From Clostridia bacterium (GTDB lineage Bacteria; Bacillota; Clostridia; Christensenellales; Aristaeellaceae): DNA of 64,000 bases. A model generated the notes under the pieces. It searched no databases, had not been told where the DNA came from, and saw only the letters and a list, made by a program, of their open reading frames with translations. The stretch is taken from NCBI GenBank assembly GCA_017395065.1, contig JAFPWH010000011.1, forward strand, positions 1-64,000, given 5' to 3'. The position numbers and the translations under genes are program-made. Position 1 is the first letter of the stretch. Each line of letters begins with the position of its first letter. Positions 1 through 8,673 of the stretch are shown in pieces.

Positions 1-1872
1 CGTGGCTGTTCCGCTCTCCACGGTCTGCACCTTGTTTTTGAGCACGGCGCGGAAGGTGTAGGTCGCGGTGTTTTCGGTGACCTTGACGGAGAGGGTGTAG
101 GTCTTCGCGTTCTGGAAGGTCGGGGTCTCGCCGAGGTCGACGAAGCCGTTGCCGTCGTTCCTGTTCACCTGCCACTGTACGCTCGTGGCGTTCTTGGCGG
201 TCACGGTAAACTGCACGGTCGCGCCGATGACGCCCTGCTGGTTCTCCGGCTGAGAGGTGATGACGATGGGGGACCACGCGGTCAGCTTGACGACGTTCGA
301 TTTGGTTTCGCCCGCGAGGTTCGTCGCAACGAGGCGGAAGGAATAGGTGGCCGTGCTCGCGGTGGCCTTTACGGAGAGCGCGTCGGTCGTCGCGTTCTTA
401 TAGGTCGCCGTTTCGCCAAGGTCCACGTAGCCTTTTCCGTCGTTGCGGTTGACCTGCCACTGCAGGCTGTCCGCATCGGTGACGGACGCGGTGAACACGG
501 CATAGCTGCCGACCAGCGCGTCCTGATCGACGGGTTGGGTCTTGATGACGGGCGGGAGGATGTAGGGGTTGATCCGAACGGTATTGGAAACGACCTCGCC
601 CGCCAGGTTGCTCAGCACTGCGCGGAACTTGTAGTTCGCGGTGCTGTCGCTGCCCTTGACGGTCAGGGCCTTGGTGGAAGTGCCCTTGTAGGTGGCGGTC
701 TCGGTGAGGTTCACGAAGCCGTCGCCGCGGTCCACCTGCCAGTGGATGACGTCGGCGTTCTCGGCTTCCACGGTGAAGGTGGAGTACGCGTCCTTCGCGC
801 CGGGCTGGTTCGTGGGCTGGGTCGTTATGACGACCTTGGGCACCACGGTGAGCGTTACGGGATTGGATTTCGTCTCGCCGGCCAGGTTCGTCAGCACCGC
901 CTTGAACTTGTACTTCGCGGTGCTTTCGGTGCCCTTGACGGAGAGCGTCGCGGTAGCGACGTCCTTATAGGTGGGCGTGTCGCTCAGCAGGTCCACGTAG
1001 CCTTCGCCGCGGTCCACCTGCCAGCGGATCGAATCGGCGCTGTCGTACTTCACGGTGAACTTCGCAAAGCTGCCCTCGCCGACGGTCTGGTTGGTGGGCT
1101 GCTTCGTGATGACGGGCTTAAAGACGACGTTGAGCCTGACAGTGTCGGAAACGACCTGCCCCGCTTCGTTGGCGAGCACGACCCGGAACTTGTAGTTCGC
1201 GGTGCTCGTGGTGCCTTTGACCGAGAGGGTCTCGCTCTTGACGTTCTTGTACGTGGCGGTTTCGCCCAGGTCGACGAAGCCTTTGTCGTCGCCGCGGTCT
1301 ACCTGCCACTGGATCGTCTTGGCATTATTCTGCTTGACGGTGAAGGATGCGTAGCTGCCCTCGCCCACGGTCTGATTTTCGGGCTGCTGCGTGATCACGG
1401 GCGGGAGGATGGGGATGAGCTTCGCATAGGAAGACTTGACCTCGCCCGCCGCGTTGCTTACGACCACGCGGTACTTGTAGGTGGCGAACAGCTCCTTGCT
1501 GACGACGGAGAGCGTATCGGTCTTCACGCCGCTGTAGCTGGGGGAGTTGCTCAGATCGACGTAGCCTTCGCCGCGGTTGACCTGCCACTGGTATTTGTCG
1601 GCGCCGGTCGCCTTCACGGTGAAGACGGCGGTCGTACCGACGGGCGCGGTCTGATCGGCGGGCTGCTCGGTGATGACCGGCAACTGAATGAGCGAAATCT
1701 GTGCATTCTCGGAATTCACGGAACCGGCCGCGTTGCTTACGACGACGCGGTACTTGTAGGTGAGGAACAGCTCCTTGGCGACGACGGAGAGCTTGTCGGT
1801 GGTGACGCCGCTGTAGCTTGCGGTGTTGTTCAGGTTGACGAAGCCTTCGCCGTTTCCGCGGTCGACCTGCCA
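1..1872 (-). pseudogene. Downstream part of interrupted Ig-like repeat surface protein (open at window start)
   Basis: Directly after the TAG at 1873-1875 the same reading frame continues with no further stop that I could find for 624 codons, to the window edge. It encodes about seven more copies of the Ig-like unit found upstream. Each copy has a WQV[DN]R core, a following G(F/Y)V(D/N)L strand, a TLSVK or similar strand, a Y(K/S/T)(F/Y)R strand and an A.N.(A)G turn, then a PxIxxQPxNQ linker. No start codon with a Shine-Dalgarno site was seen near the break, so this part is probably translated only by readthrough of the TAG or not at all. The true C-terminus, where an anchor would be expected, lies outside the window. 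Seen: open frame and repeats. Inferred: it belongs to the same gene as the next entry. Confidence 0.8.
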
Positions 1873-2490
1873 CTAATAGTTCTCCGCGTCGGTCGCCTTG
1901 ACGGTGAAGACCACGGTAGAACCGCCAGCGCCGGACTGATTTGCGGGCTGCTCGGTGATGACCGGCTTTTCGACGATGGTCAGGGTGACTTCGTCGGAAA
2001 CCGTTTCGCCCGCGACGTTGCTGAGCACGACGCGGTATTTATAGGATTCAAACAGCTTCTTGGCGGTGTTGCCCAGATTTACGAATTCGTTGCCGTCCGC
2101 GCGGTCGACCTGCCACTGATAGCTGTCTGCGTCGGTCGCAGTGACGGTGAAGGTCACGACGGCGCCTGCTGCGCCGGACGCGTTCACGGGCTGCTTTGTG
2201 ATCTCCGGCTTCTCCACGATGGTGAGGTGCACGTTCTTGGAGATGACCTGATCGGAACCGTTGCCGACGACGGCGCGGAAGTCGTACTGCACGGTCGAGG
2301 CCGTGGCCTTGACTTCGAGCGTCGCGGTCGCGGTGCCCTTGTAGCTGGCGGTGCTGGAAAGGTTCACGAAGCCCTTGTCGTCCTTGCGGTCGACCTGCCA
2401 CTGATAGGTGGTGGCGCCGCTTGCCGCGACCGTGAACACAGCCGTTCCGCCGAGGGCCGCCTTCTGATTGGAAGGCTGCGTCGTGATGGC
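1..2490 (-). repeat. Nine tandem Ig-like protein repeats, period about 280 bp
   Basis: The WQV core recurs on the minus strand near 2397, 2113, 1870, 1586, 1307, 1021, 737, 456 and 173. The spacings are 284, 243, 284, 279, 286, 284, 281 and 283 bases, i.e. about 94 residues per unit, with one short unit of 81. The copies are clearly related at DNA level (a 'gacctgccactg'-like core on the plus strand) but have diverged. Such arrays can expand, contract or be misassembled. Confidence 0.85.
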
Positions 2491-3276
2491 GAGGGCAGCC
2501 GCGTTTGCGGACTCGTCTGCAGGGGCAGACTCGGTCTTCAGCGTTTCCTCTGCCTCGAGCTCTTCATAGACGGTCGTCTGTTCGCTTGCTTCCGGCTGAG
2601 ATACAAGCTTGAGAACCGTGACGTCCAGGGGAAGCTTCCTGTACAGGCGCGCGCCTTCGCTTTGCAAAAGCTCGGCCTTGAACGCCTCGGTCTCCTCGGC
2701 GCTCAGGGGCGTTACGTTCTTTAAGCGAACGTAGACGGTCACGAAGTCTTCTTCGCTGTTCCTTGCGCGCGCGGTGTCCAGCGTGAGCGCGAGCCAGCTG
2801 TTCGCATATTCGCCGCTTCTCATCGAGATCTCGGCGAAGACGACGCTGTCCTTGGCGAAGGTCGCATAGACCGTGCCTTCGTTCATCGACTCGTACACGG
2901 CGGTCTTTGCGGCGACGCGCACGTAGCCGGAGACGAAGAGCGCCTCTTCCGTGGCCGCTTCTTCGACCGCTTCTTCGGCTTCTTCGGTCTCTTCGGTTTC
3001 TTCGACTTCCTCGGTCTCTTCGGATTCGTCGGCGTCTTCCTCCGCCGCTTCGTCCTCGGGAGCCGATTCGTCTTCTTCCGCTATGGGCAGGCCGTCCGGC
3101 TCGTCGCCGTCCGTCTGCTCCGTTGCTTCTTCTGCGTCGTCCTGAACGTCGTCCGGGACGATTTCCGCCACGACGGGCGTGGGATCGCCGCCGGCTGCGT
3201 CTTCCGCGAAGACGTCCAGCGACAGGCTGCCCAGCAGCAGGACTACTGCGAGCAATGTGCTTAAGAATCTGCGCAT
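1873..3276 (-). CDS. Secreted Ig-like tandem-repeat protein, N-terminal part ending at an in-frame TAG
   Basis: Residues 1-25 are a signal peptide (MRRFLSTLLAVVLLLG, then a VFAED cleavage region). Residues about 26-125 are an extremely Glu/Asp/Ala/Thr-rich low-complexity stretch. Next comes a beta-rich SH3-like region (SGYVRVAAKTAVYES, later VYVRLKNV), then the first Ig-like copies. The start at 3276 is preferred over an ATG-initiated extension to 3330 because AAAGGA lies about 8 bases before it and the signal peptide begins exactly there. The frame ends in TAG where the equivalent position in neighbouring repeats is CAG (Y-Q-W-Q), so one C-to-T change explains the stop. Likely role: cell-surface adhesin or matrix protein (inference from architecture). 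The domain class is clear; the function is not. Confidence 0.8.
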   Translation of the reverse strand: MRRFLSTLLAVVLLLGSLSLDVFAEDAAGGDPTPVVAEIVPDDVQDDAEEATEQTDGDEPDGLPIAEEDESAPEDEAAEEDADESEETEEVEETEETEEAEEAVEEAATEEALFVSGYVRVAAKTAVYESMNEGTVYATFAKDSVVFAEISMRSGEYANSWLALTLDTARARNSEEDFVTVYVRLKNVTPLSAEETEAFKAELLQSEGARLYRKLPLDVTVLKLVSQPEASEQTTVYEELEAEETLKTESAPADESANAAALAITTQPSNQKAALGGTAVFTVAASGATTYQWQVDRKDDKGFVNLSSTASYKGTATATLEVKATASTVQYDFRAVVGNGSDQVISKNVHLTIVEKPEITKQPVNASGAAGAVVTFTVTATDADSYQWQVDRADGNEFVNLGNTAKKLFESYKYRVVLSNVAGETVSDEVTLTIVEKPVITEQPANQSGAGGSTVVFTVKATDAENY

Positions 3277-3590
3277 GTTCCATTTCCTTTCTTGGCTTAG
3301 AATATACTTGTCAAGCAGCATATCATCCAAATTATATCATATCGCTTCGGCCGGTCTGTAGTTTTAACTTTTTCACAATAATTGAGAAGGCCGTTTCAGG
3401 GCCGTTTTAAGGCACTTTCCGGGGATCGACTTAACATTCTGAAAAATTAATGAAAATTTTACGGGCAAAAAGCGGGAATTTGTTGCCCGGCAGAGGGGAA
3501 AAACGGTGTATAATGGGGTATGCGGATGCCGTGGCCGCGGTCCGTGGGAAGCGGCCGCGCGTCCGAAAGCGTAAAGGAGAGGTAAGCGCA
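3277..3590. other. Divergent intergenic region with two probable promoters
   Basis: This 314-base gap separates the Ig-repeat gene (minus) from the NUDIX gene (plus). On the plus strand TTGCCC (3483-3488) and a perfect TATAAT (3509-3514) are 20 bases apart, longer than ideal. They lie about 75 bases before the NUDIX start. On the minus strand a TATAAT is read from 3336 to 3331 without a convincing -35 element. No RNA gene or other open frame was supported here. Confidence 0.45.
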
Positions 3591-4109
3591 ATGGACCGTT
3601 TTGACAGCCCGAAACAGATCGACATCCTGGGGGACAATCGCTTTGAGACCTTTACCGGCACCCGTTTCGGCAGCCGCGCCGTCGTCGTGCGGGACGGAAA
3701 AATACTGCTTTCGCACGAGGTCAATTCCGGCTGGTACCTGATCCCTGGCGGAGGGCAGGAGGCGGGGGAGACGCCGGAAGCTTGCTGCGTCCGGGAGGTC
3801 GAGGAGGAGACCGGGCTGATCGTGCGCCCGATAAGCTGCTTTCTGATCCTGAACGAATACTACGAGGACATGCGCTACGTCAGCGCTTATTTCGCATGTG
3901 AGCCGGTCGGCCGTGGGCAGATGCGCCTGACCCCCGCGGAGATAAGGCGCGGGGCAAGGCCGGAATGGCTCGGCCTGGACGAAGCCGTGGAGATATTCTC
4001 GCGCCACCGGGACTATGCCGACACCAGCGAGGAAAAGCGCGGCTCGTATCTGCGCGAGTACACGGCGCTCACGGAGTATCTTTCTCAGACGCAGCGGAAA
4101 GAGAAATGA
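3591..4109 (+). CDS. NUDIX hydrolase
   Basis: The 172-residue protein carries a complete NUDIX box at residues 54-76: G, five residues, E60, seven residues, then R68-E69-V-E-E-E-T-G-L. This provides the Mg2+-binding glutamates for hydrolysis of a nucleoside diphosphate linked to another moiety. The substrate cannot be told from the sequence. The start at 3591 is chosen because AAAGGAGAGG precedes it, although the frame is open further upstream. Its stop is only 14 bases from the start of the radical SAM gene, so the two are probably co-transcribed and possibly translationally coupled. Confidence 0.88.
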   Translation: MDRFDSPKQIDILGDNRFETFTGTRFGSRAVVVRDGKILLSHEVNSGWYLIPGGGQEAGETPEACCVREVEEETGLIVRPISCFLILNEYYEDMRYVSAYFACEPVGRGQMRLTPAEIRRGARPEWLGLDEAVEIFSRHRDYADTSEEKRGSYLREYTALTEYLSQTQRKEK

Positions 4110-4123
4110 TCGGGAGAACAGAA

Positions 4124-5134
4124 ATGTCGGACACTCTTCTCAATCTCGTGGTCGATCTGCATGGCTGCCCGAACCGCTGCAGACACTGCTGGCTCGGGCA
4201 CATGCCCAACGTCACGATGGAAAACGGCGCGGATCGTTTCATCGTGGATTATTTCGCGCCCTATTTTGACAGGATCGCGTTTTACAGCTGGCTGCGCGAG
4301 CCGGACTTTTGCGACGACTACGCCCAAAGGTGGCAAAGGGACATCGCGCTTTCGAAAAACGCGCAGCCCGAGCGCTTCGAGCTTGCAAGCTTTTACCGGA
4401 TCGTGCGGGACGAAAACTACATCCCCTTCCTGAAATCGGTGGGCGTAAAGAAGGTGCAGCTCACGTTTTTCGGCCTGAAGGCCACGCAGGACAGGTACGT
4501 GGGGCGAAAAGGCGCGTTTGAGGAAGTGCTTTCAGCGAGCCGCCTTCTGATTAAAAACGGCGTGATCCCGCGCTGGCAGTGCTTCATCAACGAGGAAAAC
4601 AAGGACGAGATCGTGCGCGTCTTTGCGCTTGCAAAAGAGATCAGGCAAAACGAATGCCCCGGGCTCGAGTTTTTCGTGCACGAGGGCAGCTGCGACGGCG
4701 AAAACCGAAAGCTTTATCCGATACGGATAAGGAAACAGGACATCCCCGAAGAGTTAAAAGAGGTGTATCTCGACCCCGGCGAACTGCTGAGCGAAAGGGA
4801 ATGCTGTGAGATGCTGAAATCCGACGACTCCTCTCCGTCTTTTCCCATCGGGGACACGATCACGCTCAACATTTCCAACCGCTTCGACGTGTACTACAAC
4901 TTCACCCACATGTGCCCGCCGTGGATCGTCGGCAACCTGAAAACGGACGCGCCCGGCGAGCTCGCAAGGCGCATAAAGGAGGGCGACACTTTTGCGCTCA
5001 GAAGGGCCGCGCAGTGCAGCTGGGCGCTTTTGGTGTCGAAGTACGGCGATTTCGCCTCCGAAAGGGCCTTCCGTCTCGACGACTACAAAATGTATCTGTT
5101 CAACAACGAGCTTGAGGATTCTTTCGCGCGCTGA
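4124..5134 (+). CDS. Radical SAM family protein
   Basis: The 336-residue protein has the radical SAM [4Fe-4S] motif C-x3-C-x2-C at C15, C19 and C22 (HGCPNRCRHCW), at the N-terminal end of a predicted TIM-barrel. Further cysteines occur in the C-terminal third (a CC pair, an MCPPW motif, and AQCSW), which could bind an auxiliary cluster. I cannot assign a SPASM or B12 domain with certainty. ATG 4124 is preferred because GGGAGA lies 7 bases upstream; another ATG at 4106 overlaps the NUDIX stop. Substrate unknown. Pairing with a NUDIX hydrolase suggests modification or turnover of a nucleotide-linked compound, but this is inference only. Confidence 0.75.
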   Translation: MSDTLLNLVVDLHGCPNRCRHCWLGHMPNVTMENGADRFIVDYFAPYFDRIAFYSWLREPDFCDDYAQRWQRDIALSKNAQPERFELASFYRIVRDENYIPFLKSVGVKKVQLTFFGLKATQDRYVGRKGAFEEVLSASRLLIKNGVIPRWQCFINEENKDEIVRVFALAKEIRQNECPGLEFFVHEGSCDGENRKLYPIRIRKQDIPEELKEVYLDPGELLSERECCEMLKSDDSSPSFPIGDTITLNISNRFDVYYNFTHMCPPWIVGNLKTDAPGELARRIKEGDTFALRRAAQCSWALLVSKYGDFASERAFRLDDYKMYLFNNELEDSFAR

Positions 5135-5137
5135 AAA

Positions 5138-5187
5138 AACGCGCCCGGCGGAGAGGCTGACCTCCCGTTCGGACGCGTCGCTTTTTA
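5138..5187. terminator. Bidirectional terminator between convergent genes
   Basis: An imperfect 17-bp stem (5140-5156 with 5161-5177, 4-base loop) is flanked by A6 on the left and T5 on the right. It sits between the stops of the radical SAM gene (plus) and the esterase gene (minus) and could act in both directions. Confidence 0.55.
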
Positions 5188-5195
5188 TATCCGGA

Positions 5196-6441
<1,246 letters not shown>

Positions 6442-6966
6442 TCAAGAGATTTTTCTTCCCATCTCGATCCGCATATTGTGTTCCTCAGGACCATTGTTGG
6501 AATATGCGTACCGGTCAAAGCCGATGATCGCAAACCCGTTTTTTTGATAAAACGAGACAGCCTTGAAATTAAAGCTCTGCGTTTCAAGCACCGCCATCCT
6601 CGCACCGCAACTTACGGCATCAACCATGATCCTGTTCAGAAGCAGCGTTCCTACCCCGCACTTACGGTCTGATTCGTCAAAAACACAGATATTGGTGATT
6701 CGAAAGCGGTTATTCCACTTCTCAAGAAAACCCTCGACAAATCCCACCATCCTGCCGTCTTCGAATGCGCCATAGGCAATCGGGTCTTCCAGCCAGTCTG
6801 AAAGCATACTGTCCTGAATCGACATTCTCAAATCAGTCCCAGCATCAACCCAATACATTTCAAATCCATTATCCCCGGGCTCAATAGACAAATACCGATC
6901 CGAATGGATCTCAGCGCTGTATCTTCTCCCCTTGTACTCTCTGTAATCGAGTTGGCTGATTATCAT
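6442..6966 (-). CDS. GNAT family N-acetyltransferase
   Basis: The 174-residue protein has the GNAT acetyl-CoA loop R-K-C-G-V-G-T (R-x-x-G-x-G type) after an ICVFDESDRK strand. It ends with the usual N-F-K-A-V-S-F-Y-Q-K-N-G-F motif. Overall it resembles the streptothricin-acetyltransferase-like branch, but the substrate is not predictable. Among the starts at 6975 (GTG), 6972 and 6966, the last has GGAG at a good 8-base distance. The gene is visibly more A+T-rich than its surroundings, so it may have been acquired horizontally. Confidence 0.85.
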   Translation of the reverse strand: MIISQLDYREYKGRRYSAEIHSDRYLSIEPGDNGFEMYWVDAGTDLRMSIQDSMLSDWLEDPIAYGAFEDGRMVGFVEGFLEKWNNRFRITNICVFDESDRKCGVGTLLLNRIMVDAVSCGARMAVLETQSFNFKAVSFYQKNGFAIIGFDRYAYSNNGPEEHNMRIEMGRKIS

Positions 6967-7079
6967 TCCCATCACTCCATCGAAAATGATTCCAGAAATA
7001 TCTGCTCATTGACAAATACCGATTTGTCCTCAACCGGGCTTCGCTTTTGACATATCGTCGGGAGCGCGGCAGAGCGGAA

Positions 7080-7502
7080 TCATGCGTATACCAATTCGAA
7101 TTCTTCGCACACGACCGGCGTGTGTTCGGAAAATGTTTTATGGATCTGTGCAAGCTCAAAGGTCAAAAAGTCTCTGTGAACCCTTCTCCAATACTCCAAC
7201 GATCTGTCGCCTTCTCCTTCTTTATAGGCATGTTCCCGTGATACCTGATCGAATGCGGTCACATACACTTTCGTCGTCTTCACGATGCATACAGCCTCTC
7301 CCCTGGAATCGAGAATAACGCTGTAATCTCCTGCTTTGGGGATGGGTTCGTCTTCAGGCTGATACAGCTCATAGGCTGAACATGTGGCAGTCTTCACACC
7401 GCTTTTGACTAAAGCTGCCAGCTTGTCCGACGTGTCGTCAAACGACCACGCTTCATACTGTCCGGTTAATCCGGCCTTTCTCCATAACTCTTCTGCCGTC
7501 AT
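7080..7502 (-). CDS. ASCH domain protein
   Basis: The 140-residue protein fits the small ASCH family. Its N-terminal helix is W-R-K-A-G-L, followed by K-S-G-V-K-T-A-T, a P-K-A-G-D-Y-S-V-I strand, V-C-I-V-K-T-T-K-V, and a C-terminal E-Y-W-R-R-V-H-R-D-F helix. ASCH domains are related to PUA domains and are thought to bind RNA or modified nucleotides; some bacterial members are nucleases or amidohydrolases. GGAG lies 7 bases before the ATG. It shares the low-G+C composition of the GNAT gene, and the two may have moved together. The exact role is unknown. Confidence 0.8.
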   Translation of the reverse strand: MTAEELWRKAGLTGQYEAWSFDDTSDKLAALVKSGVKTATCSAYELYQPEDEPIPKAGDYSVILDSRGEAVCIVKTTKVYVTAFDQVSREHAYKEGEGDRSLEYWRRVHRDFLTFELAQIHKTFSEHTPVVCEEFELVYA

Positions 7503-7541
7503 CGTTCTGCTCCGCCTTTCTGCGAAAGATACCGAAGGGGG

Positions 7542-8216
7542 TTATGAAACCCGGTGACCTTTCATTTTCTGTCTTCCATCCTCCGCGCAGCCCAAAGGAG
7601 CCGGGACGGCTTCGCCGAGTCCCGCCGCTCTCAGTGCGCCGAGGCAGTGGATCCGCACGACCCGGTTTTCGTCTGTCCCGGCAAGAAGCCGCAGCTTTTC
7701 CACATAGGGCTTTACGAAGTCCGGCCTGCGCTTTCCGAGGACGCGGAAGATTTCAGGCGCTTCCATGCGCACGCGGTCGTCTGCGTCGCACAGCAGCTTT
7801 TCAAAGACCTCCATGCAGCTTTTGCAGACGTCCGGCGCGTTCACCGCGATGTTTTCCGACGCCCAGATGAAGCTCAGCCTGACCTTCGCGTCCGTATCCG
7901 ACGCAAAGCGGAAAAGCGCCTCCCAATGGGCTTCGATCGCGGAAAAGCTGCCCCGCCCGATCCGGCCCAGCGCGTTCAGCGCGCGCTCCCGAAGTAGCGG
8001 CTCATCGCTTTCGAGGAAGGCAGCGATTTCGGGAACCGCGTCTTTTACGGATCGGGGATGCGCAAGCCCGATCTCGCCCAGCAGCCACAGCGCTTTTGCC
8101 CGGATTTTCACGGAATCGTGACAAAGGAGCGAAATGACGAACGCGGCATTCTGCTGCCAATTATCCTTGCTTTTCGTAAGCTGCCCAAGTGCCCTGTAGA
8201 GCTCTGCTTCGTCCAA
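7542..8216 (-). CDS. HEAT-repeat protein
   Basis: The 224-residue soluble protein consists of HEAT-like helical pairs, for example V-K-I-R-A-K-A-L-W-L-L-G-E-I-G, L-L-R-E-R-A-L-N-A-L-G-R-I-G and D-R-V-R-M-E-A-P-E-I-F-R-V-L-G. Such scaffolds mediate protein binding. The start is a TTG at 8216 with GAGGAG exactly 8 bases upstream, located one base after the stop of the preceding gene; the frame extends upstream to 8258 without a better start. Third gene of a coupled minus-strand operon with pepF and an unknown gene. No catalytic motif. Confidence 0.72.
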   Translation of the reverse strand: MDEAELYRALGQLTKSKDNWQQNAAFVISLLCHDSVKIRAKALWLLGEIGLAHPRSVKDAVPEIAAFLESDEPLLRERALNALGRIGRGSFSAIEAHWEALFRFASDTDAKVRLSFIWASENIAVNAPDVCKSCMEVFEKLLCDADDRVRMEAPEIFRVLGKRRPDFVKPYVEKLRLLAGTDENRVVRIHCLGALRAAGLGEAVPAPLGCAEDGRQKMKGHRVS

Positions 8217-8217
8217 T

Positions 8218-8673
8218 TCAGTCGCTCCTCGTCTGTCTGACACCGGGCTGCAACGCAAGCAATTCTTTTTGCTGCAAAAGCTGATCCCGGATCAGGCTGA
8301 ATTCGCTTGCGCCGGACGTTTGCGGGCTTTTAAGCGGCTGAGACGCTCTGCTATGCGCGATGGCCGCCGTATAGTCCGTAAGGCTCCGGCGAATCGCGAT
8401 CAGTTCGTTTTCGCCTGCGATCACCAGCTTTCCGGCCTGCGCGCAGCCGTCCAGTTCAGACAGCGCTTCGATCAGCTCGTCCAGCGCTTCCTCGTCGATC
8501 TTTCCCTCGCGCGCGGCGCTCAGATACGTCGCCGGCGTCGCCTCCAGCGCGCCGCAGCTGCGGTTGATCTGCGCGGCTGCGCCGTGCAAGCACAGATGCG
8601 CGATTTGCCGAAGAATCAGTTCTCTTCTTCCGAACCGCCGAAGATTTCGATATCCTCGGGCTGCGGCGCTCAT
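8218..8673 (-). CDS. Unknown helical protein between pepF and the HEAT-repeat gene
   Basis: The 151-residue predicted protein has a basic N-terminus and mostly helical, Glu/Leu/Ala-rich remainder (D-E-L-I-E-A-L-S-E-L-D, a Q-Q-K-E-L-L region). I recognise no family. Its ATG overlaps the pepF stop (ATGA at 8670-8673), and the HEAT gene follows one base after its own stop, which argues for translational coupling and for this being a real gene. No signal peptide or membrane segment. Confidence 0.6.
   Translation of the reverse strand: MSAAARGYRNLRRFGRRELILRQIAHLCLHGAAAQINRSCGALEATPATYLSAAREGKIDEEALDELIEALSELDGCAQAGKLVIAGENELIAIRRSLTDYTAAIAHSRASQPLKSPQTSGASEFSLIRDQLLQQKELLALQPGVRQTRSD

Noticed and set aside
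1873-1875. TAG as recoded pyrrolysine or general amber codon
   Set aside because: TAG is used as an ordinary stop elsewhere in the window (for example the PHP gene at 21371 and oppC at 46618), and no Pyl genes are seen.
535-2724. 729-codon plus-strand open frame opposite the Ig repeats
   Set aside because: It is a periodic antisense shadow of the repeat array; no ribosome site and low-complexity translation.
6911-7159. 82-codon minus-strand frame between the GNAT and ASCH genes
   Set aside because: Overlaps both genes, has no ribosome site and a basic, low-information translation.
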